NCBI GenBank assembly: GCA_001051155.2 | Contig: JYIP02000006.1 | Coordinates: 930,001 to 994,000 of the forward strand | Reading direction: 5' to 3' | DNA from: Chrysoporthe austroafricana | Taxonomy: Eukaryota > Ascomycota > Sordariomycetes > Diaporthales > Cryphonectriaceae | Length of the DNA: 64,000 bases | In this document: positions 58,336 through 64,000 of the stretch, in pieces | How positions within the stretch are numbered: position 1 is the first letter of the stretch | Layout of the letters: each line of letters starts with the position of its first letter | The notes under the pieces: generated by a model | Database searches by the model: none | Seen by the model: the letters and a program-made list of their open reading frames with translations, nothing else | Told to the model about the DNA's origin: nothing | Made by a program: the position numbers and the translations under genes

Positions 58336-59363
58336 ATGCGGTATTCGATAGCAGCCGGCCTCCTGGCCTCAGGGGCCGCAGCATTCAGCGACTCGTCGCC
58401 GTTCCTGATGTACTCGACATCAAAGTACGCCGTCCATTTCCCCCGTCCGCGTGATGTCTACCATGCTGAACAGAAGAGAAACAGGCTCCCCGTCCCTTCA
58501 GATCCCTCGCAGCTCCAGTCCACCGCCTCCGTGCTCTCAACAGCCCACACCCTCCTCTCCACCTGCCCGACATCCCTCTACCTCCTGCTCACGCACCCCA
58601 ACGCCCACGCCTCGGACCTGCGGGACCCTGCTACGGGCGCCTGCCTCGCGCCCAACCTCTGCGGCCGCCTCGCTGCCAACAGCAGCGGCAGCAGCATGCA
58701 GGCCGCCGCCTCCAGCTTCGGCGTCGCGGAGGTCGTCGGCCCGGAGATCTCCGCGGCCGACCTGCAGGCCTACATCGAGAAGGCGTGCTCCACGCAGGGC
58801 CGTGGCGACGCCGCGGCCGTCGTGGTGAAGCAGCTCGACGCGCTGCCCCCACACGGCGGCAGGGCGGGCGACAGGCGCTGGGCGATGGAGCGGGAGGACC
58901 GGCTGGTGGGCGAGCTGGTGGGCAACCAGGAGCAGATCCGGGCGAGCGTGCCGGGGGATGACTACACCGTGATCTATTTCGCGAGCCCGCACGAGCCGCC
59001 GAGGAAGTACGAGGCGGAGTTCGGCGAGGTGGGCGGCGCGGAGCTGCCGCTCGAGCTGAGGAAGAGGGAGTGGGAGGTGAGGGCAGACGGCAGCGGGAAC
59101 GCTGTCGGGACGGCGCCGCTGTTCGTGAAGTATCAGTTCTTCACGCCTGGTGAGTCTTACTTCCCTGCGGAGATCAATCGTGTGGTGTCGAGGAGGGCAG
59201 GGGATGCTAACGGTTGTCTGCAGGTCTCTTCATGGGCTTCGTGGCCGGTCTCATCATGCTGGCTATGCTCTTTGTCGGCCTCCGGGCTGTGGCGAGTCTG
59301 CAGGTCTCGTATGGCGCTTTTGACAAGGAGATGGGTCCGGCTGCCCAGAAGAAGAACATGTGA
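58336..59363 (+). CDS. BIG1: BIG1-type ER membrane protein (cell wall / V-ATPase assembly)
   Basis: ER membrane protein of the Big1/Voa1/ATP6AP1 group, needed in yeast for beta-1,6-glucan and linked to V-ATPase assembly. Exon 1 is 58336-59149 and exon 2 is 59224-59363; 317 residues if no other intron. A signal peptide (MRYSIAAGLLASGAAAF) starts the chain, followed by SSPFLMYSTSK, the luminal domain with LLSTCPTSLYLLLTHPNA, and a single C-terminal transmembrane helix created by exon 2 (FMGFVAGLIMLAMLFVGL). The protein ends KKNM, a KKxx ER-retrieval signal. The segment 58424-58477 (gtacgc...aagag, 54 nt) has intron-like ends and is in frame, so a 299-residue form without it is possible and would join STSK directly to NRLPVPSDPSQLQ. 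Confidence 0.9.
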
Positions 59364-60058
59364 GCTTGGGGCGGAAGGGTAAAATCGGTGGTGCATGGAG
59401 CGGTCACCGCCAGTGAGGGTTGTTTTGTCCGCGATGGGATGAGGCGAGGCAGAGCGTGGTGTAGGTTGTGAGCATCGTGCATGTGTACCATATATTGGGA
59501 GTTTGGCTGGGTCACTGCGTGGCTTCTTCGAATCTTTAGCAGAGTGGCAATGGATTAGAATGTTTATACTGCAGGTGACGGTATCAACACCATTTCAAAG
59601 AAGACAAGCATACACTATGCGTCGCAGTCAAGGAAGGTCCTGGCCATGGAGCAACATGAAGCGCGGGCGAAGCGTATTTCAAAGCGCGAGGATCCTCACT
59701 CAGTGTGCCTCAAGGCATAGCAATGCTTGTTCTCTTCAGAACCTCCACTAGTATTCCTTCGAAAAGGCCGCGAAAATTGCCCGGCCCTGTCCTCTCTCCA
59801 CCGGTCTAAGCCGATACCGTGATATTTTTCCCCGCCTGAACGCCGTGCCAAACCATCCATGAATATCATGCCGTGCTCTGGCCGTCCCTAGCCCGAGCAT
59901 CGTCTTTGAGCATCAGCTTATCTGTCTGCTTCTGCCTTTTTCCGAGACCGCGCCAGCTCAGGCTTTGCCCCTCGTCGAAGCCGTCACGACGACACCTGCA
60001 TGAGCTAAAGGGACTCTGCAAGTTCTCATTCCCCCCGTCTGCCCCCCCCCCCGGGTTT
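59364..60058. other. Convergent 3'-to-3' interval BIG1 / TRM112
   Basis: No gene is supported. A C-run at about 60042-60052 sits next to the TRM112 stop. Confidence 0.5.
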
Positions 60059-60542
60059 TCAGACCAGGTGGCTCGGCAGCAGGAAATTCGCAATGCCCTC
60101 CTTGACGTGGTACTCGTGCCCGCAGTTCCCGCACACGAGCTTCCCCTCCATCATCTGCGTCTCGACCAGCAGCGAGTGCAGCTCCTTGACCATCGCCTCG
60201 TTGCCCTCCAGGTCCTCCGCGGTGGGCGGCTCCGCGGGTAGCTGGGGGAAGCCCAGCTATCTACTCATCAGCAACCGCGTCCCCTCTTCCTGACTACATC
60301 ACGGACTCCGCCAGAGGAGAAGGGAAAAAAAAGAAAAAAAGAAAGGGGAGATTTACCTCTGTCGAGGTGGTCTTCAGTGCGGCCCAGTCCAGCCTCGGGA
60401 GCACGTTGGAGATGAACTGCGGGTTGAGCTCGATCTCGTCCTGCACCAGCTCTGCGTCCTTGGGGTGCAGGGGGAAGGAGGCGGAGGTGGACTTGCAGGC
60501 CTTGACGGCGCAGGTCAGGAAATTTATGCTGAGGACCTTCAT
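60059..60542 (-). CDS. TRM112: TRM112, zinc-binding activator of methyltransferases
   Basis: Small partner that stabilises Trm9, Trm11, Mtq2 and Bud23, modifying tRNA, release factor eRF1 and 18S rRNA. Exon 1 is 60542-60357 and exon 2 is 60256-60059; intron GTAAAT...GATAG, 100 nt; 127 residues. It opens MKVLSINFLTCAVKACKSTS with zinc ligands Cys11 and Cys16. The central helical domain (LVQDEIELNPQFISNVLPRL, DWAAL) is typical of eukaryotic Trm112. The second zinc pair CGNC is at 104-107, followed by the interaction segment HEYHVKEGIANFLLPSHLV. Length and all hallmarks are normal. Confidence 0.97.
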
Positions 60543-62009
60543 TCTCGATCTAATGATGGTATTGAGTCGTTTTTTATGAGAGGGGGTGTAGATGTAAGGC
60601 AAGTTCGATCGTTATCCATTGGGCCTAGGGAAATTTTGCGAGGCCGAGAAGGGAAAGTCGCGGACCCTAACCCTCGTATGACTATAGATTGAGCCTATGC
60701 TAGTATCGCCGGCCGCCAACCCCCCCTCGCCTTCTCTCTCTGTTCGCCTGCACTCGTCCTAAGCATCTGTGTTGAAGAATGTAGACATCGCTGCGAATAT
60801 CATAAACAGACTGGGACTCTGCTGAATACTCTCATCTTGAACCGCAGCGCAAGCCTTGGAGGGCGGGCGGGGGACCGTGCTGATATCTAGTTGAGGCTTC
60901 CTATGTCTGTCCCTTTTCCCCCCAGTCCAAGTGCTGCTCTGCCATTCGCCTCTACACTTCATAAAATTGTTTTTCCTTTGAGCTCCTGATTGGCAGAGAA
61001 GATGGAGTTGGCGCTCTAATGTAGCCAAAGCCTCCGCCGTGACGGCAGCTCTAGGAGGCACGTTGGCGCTGGCTGCCTTACCGTCACAGCTTGGGTTTTG
61101 AGGCTGTCGCAGCAGATCTTAAAAGGTCGAGATAGCAGCACTACATAAGAGGTTAGTTAAGAGAAGGGATATGAAGCCTGCGGTCTTGTTTCGAATCAAG
61201 GCTAGAGGTTTCGTTGTCGTTGATTGATAACCCCTTCTCTACGATATTGACCAGAGCTAACACATGATGTTCCTCGCAGCACACACGGCTGTAGAGTTCA
61301 TCTGCCCATGAATGACTGGCCTTTCGACCTGATCTATTATTAGTTCACTAGCGCCAAGGGTACTGCCAAATCTGCATCGTATAGTACGAACAGGCACCGT
61401 AAGCTGCTAGGTGCCTATACTCGATTTCTAATAGGCATGGAAGGCCCTCATTGCCGCAGGTAATCAAAGTACCTTGCATTCGACATATGGCTCACATGTG
61501 GGTCGTCTCGCGGGCGTTTTGACAGCACTTTGCGAAATTTAATAATAGGCAGTGATAAGCTCGAGTTATGGTTTGGTCCAGCTTCGAAAAGAATTCTGGC
61601 CTTTACGGAACGTGCCTAAGATACACAGGATTTTCTACTTCACAAATCGCCGTCTAAAGTCCCTTAACTGCCGCCATCGAGATGGTGGTGAGTGGACACT
61701 CTATTCACGAGCCTTCTTTGCTGTCTCCTTGTATCAATTCGTACGCTTGAGGCTTTTGGGCGCTTAGGAGCTGACCGCATGAGGGTTGCTTCTTACGCTC
61801 GAAACCCGTCAATTAGAGCTGTGGGACGCCATGCAGTAGCCATGTAGCAGCTATTTGGAGGGCGGAGGGCCACAGCCCCATCGATGAAAGAGAGACACTG
61901 AGAACAACGACCGTAAATTCTCTGGTCGCGGCAATATAACAGAGTACCCAAGTGTTGTCCTCCCTGGAACATTCCAGAGTGAAAGGTGTCTGATTTATGA
62001 GTTCTGCCC
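60543..62009. other. Gene-free interval before the right-hand HET gene
   Basis: No gene is supported in 1.5 kb. The right half is AT-richer, marking a switch from the housekeeping block to an accessory stretch. Confidence 0.45.
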
Positions 62010-63530
62010 ATGGCCTCATTCCAGTACACGCGTCTAGATCGATCGACGAGGAGCATCCGTCTGCTCTCATTTGTTGAATATCCGCCGGATCAACGCATAC
62101 ACTGTACTCTGGAAACATTCGATCTCGCCTCGAGCCCTCCGTTCATCGCCCTCTCATATGCATGGGGAGATCCGCATCCATGTCGAGACATCGTTGTCAA
62201 CGGGCTAGCTCTATCTGTTCGGGAGAATCTTCACTCGGCCCTCGACGTTTTGTATAAGATCGCCTTTCGAATATCTTGGCGGTTTCCGGTAATTTTACCG
62301 TTGCGCCAATGCTTCTGGATCGATTATGTCTGCATCAACCAGGGCGATCTCCTTGAACGCGGCCACCAAGTCGATATGATGGCGGAGATATTTTCTCGCG
62401 CTTCCTGTACGATTGCTTGGCTAGGCTCTGCTGCGAACGATTCAGATTATGCGATGGCGAACATGACACTCAAAGCCACGGGCCGCAGCATCTACCCAAA
62501 TCCGCGGCTAGCGCAAGCCATACACCACCTGATCAGACGCCCTTATTGGCAGCGAATGTGGGTTGTGCAGGAGTTCATTCTCCCCAGAAAACTCATGCTC
62601 CTCTGTGGTCTTCATGGCGTGTGGGACATCCACTTCGTACTGTCTCTTGGACTGATCCGAGAATTGGAGTTTTCTCAGCGAATGAGTGACAGCCCATCTG
62701 ATCTCGACCTGACCGCGCTGTGTACTTCGAGACAGCAATGGCACTCCCGCGGGATTCACAAGCCGGAAGCTTTCAACTTCCTGACGCTCTTACCGCGGTT
62801 CTCGAAGAAGTTGTGCAGCGACGTGCGCGACCGCGTGTACGCGCTGCTGTCGCTGAACAGCGGGCAGTCGGTGAGCCTGCCACGGGCCGACTACACCATT
62901 TCCCCGGAACAGCTCTACTACCTGATGCTCACGCACATGATCCATGCGCCCTCTCTCAAGGACAGCCATGTCTGGAGGGCGTTCCGAGTGAACCTAGGCT
63001 GTGCCTTGCACGTTCACCACGATTGGTGGAAGGAGACTGTCTACGACCTCACCCACGGGCTCTACGATGCATCCGTGGAGCTGGACTGGACGTGGATCTT
63101 TCTGGACCGCCTAGTCATGCGCTTCCGGTTTATCATTGAAAAGTACTGGGAGTGTCATTCTAAATACTGGTCTCGAAGAATTCACGCGCGACATGCCTCG
63201 GAGGGAGGGCCTCTATTCCGGAAGGCCGACGACGCAGGCTCACCTGGTGATCCGCCGGACGATTGGAACCCGAGGCAGCTCCACGCGCAGCTTCTCGGTG
63301 CGTTCGAGACCTTCCCACGGCAGGATGACGAGAAGACGTGGCGCAACTTCACGGACTCCGCGTGGAAAGCGCTGAGCATAGCTGAGAGGACGCCGGGCCT
63401 GGCACGCCTCTTTACGCCCAAGGTCCTGCTGCTGCGAGGACTGGTTTGTGAAGAAGAACGGCTGCGCATTGCTGGTGTGGAAACCTTCTTAACCCCAGAT
63501 CGAGCCAAGATCATGATGGGGATGGCATAA
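62010..63530 (+). CDS. HET-domain (heterokaryon incompatibility) protein, intact
   Basis: Single-exon, 506-residue HET protein (PF06985), expected to act in allorecognition cell death after hyphal fusion. The start ATG at 62010 leads MASFQYTRLDRSTRSIRLLS. The HET core has FIALSYAWGD (residues 45-54), ENLHSALDVL (72-81), FWIDYVCINQGD (102-113), then ERGHQVDMMAEIFSRA and TIAWLG (134-139). A later PYWQRMWVVQEFIL (178-191) and DVRDRVYALLSL (about 274-285) complete the family pattern. No STAND, WD or other domain follows; the C-terminal 200 residues are not recognised. The end (FLTPDRAKIMMGMA) lacks the usual C-terminal block of long HET proteins, so it may be a natural short form or a truncated one. 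Which partner locus it senses cannot be told. Confidence 0.9.
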   Translation: MASFQYTRLDRSTRSIRLLSFVEYPPDQRIHCTLETFDLASSPPFIALSYAWGDPHPCRDIVVNGLALSVRENLHSALDVLYKIAFRISWRFPVILPLRQCFWIDYVCINQGDLLERGHQVDMMAEIFSRASCTIAWLGSAANDSDYAMANMTLKATGRSIYPNPRLAQAIHHLIRRPYWQRMWVVQEFILPRKLMLLCGLHGVWDIHFVLSLGLIRELEFSQRMSDSPSDLDLTALCTSRQQWHSRGIHKPEAFNFLTLLPRFSKKLCSDVRDRVYALLSLNSGQSVSLPRADYTISPEQLYYLMLTHMIHAPSLKDSHVWRAFRVNLGCALHVHHDWWKETVYDLTHGLYDASVELDWTWIFLDRLVMRFRFIIEKYWECHSKYWSRRIHARHASEGGPLFRKADDAGSPGDPPDDWNPRQLHAQLLGAFETFPRQDDEKTWRNFTDSAWKALSIAERTPGLARLFTPKVLLLRGLVCEEERLRIAGVETFLTPDRAKIMMGMA

Positions 63531-64000
63531 TTGCAGTGAGCTTCCCTGAGGATAGCAGCTTCAATACGCCTGTAGGTTAGAATCCCTTCATTCATCTACC
63601 CCCCTGATTTTTTTGCTGAGGAAACTCTTACCAGAACTTGGTGAGAATATTTTCTATCCGCAGGCAGCCTATACGATGTCACATCCGGGGTTGGAAGACA
63701 GTCCTAGATATATGAGGTCTTGTACAGTCTGTCAGACAGGACTGTACGTGGTACAATTGCAGACCTACAGAAGAAACGCTTTCCCCGTGCAGATTGATGC
63801 TCACGTCACACCTATTTATGGTGATGGTTACAGATCATCCGAGTATAGCTGTAGCACCTGCTCGGCATCGATTGCTCAACATATCCCGCAGGTGATAGTA
63901 TTCCAGGTAGCTTGCTCCATACAAAAGGTTCTCGATCACAGAGATCAGACGAGGCCAGCGACAGCAGACTACGACAGACAGCGTAGACCAAAAAAGATAT
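63531..64000. other. 3' flank of the HET gene, window end
   Basis: No gene is supported in the last 470 bp. Confidence 0.5.

Noticed and set aside
60759..61061. 100-codon minus-strand open frame
   Set aside because: No ATG at a sensible start, no domain and no splice context; not reported as a gene.

Overview
The window is nuclear DNA from a filamentous ascomycete (Pezizomycotina, most likely a Sordariomycete). Genes are carried on both strands and are broken by short GT-AG introns, often with CTGAC, ACTAAC or CTACTAAC branch sites. The gene families are fungal: HET-domain proteins, a lipopeptide (a-factor-type) mating pheromone precursor, an Fps1-like aquaglyceroporin, AIM6, BIG1 and a 161-residue tropomyosin. 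A tRNA-Gly gene with a 9-nt intron also fits. All gene names come from motif recognition alone; no database search was run.

Layout. 1-1925: N-terminal third of an ABCC (MRP-type) transporter that runs off the left edge. 1926-7373: a long gene-free stretch, AT-rich from about 4.5 kb. 7374-10865: a convergent pair of damaged genes of the fungal self/non-self recognition class. One is a HET-domain gene with no start codon and an in-frame TAG. The other is a Helo/STAND-N-terminal-like gene with an in-frame TGA. 12031-12102: a 23-codon pheromone precursor ending in CVVM. 12986-13773: cyanate hydratase. 15429-16716: AIM6-type phosphodiesterase. 19001-20192: basic nuclear or nucleolar protein. 21010-28149: the very large TFIIIC subunit TFC3/tau138. 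28842-34027: an accessory-looking stretch with a frameshifted repeat gene, an orphan ORF, a FAD monooxygenase and a 78-residue protein. 34722-34801: tRNA-Gly(CCC), with a tRNA-like relic near 35.4 kb. 36097-38260: 6-phosphofructo-2-kinase whose bisphosphatase half has lost its catalytic His. 39784-40981: TOM40. 41858-44211: aquaglyceroporin. 48239-52176: SET1 histone H3K4 methyltransferase. 53255-60542: a dense housekeeping block of securin-like protein, tropomyosin, RRP17, BIG1 and TRM112. 62010-63530: an intact HET-domain gene.

How the parts relate. Most genes are independent housekeeping functions: transcription (TFC3, SET1), ribosome and translation maturation (RRP17, TRM112, tRNA), mitochondrial import (TOM40), glycolytic control (PFK2), osmolyte flux (aquaglyceroporin), cytoskeleton (tropomyosin) and cell wall or V-ATPase (BIG1). 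They are interrupted by patches carrying non-self recognition genes, several of them decaying. No gene cluster for one pathway is evident. The most unusual non-coding signal is a perfect 20-bp inverted repeat in SET1. One arm lies inside intron 1 and the other is the first 20 nt of exon 2, so the pre-mRNA could fold across the 3' splice site.
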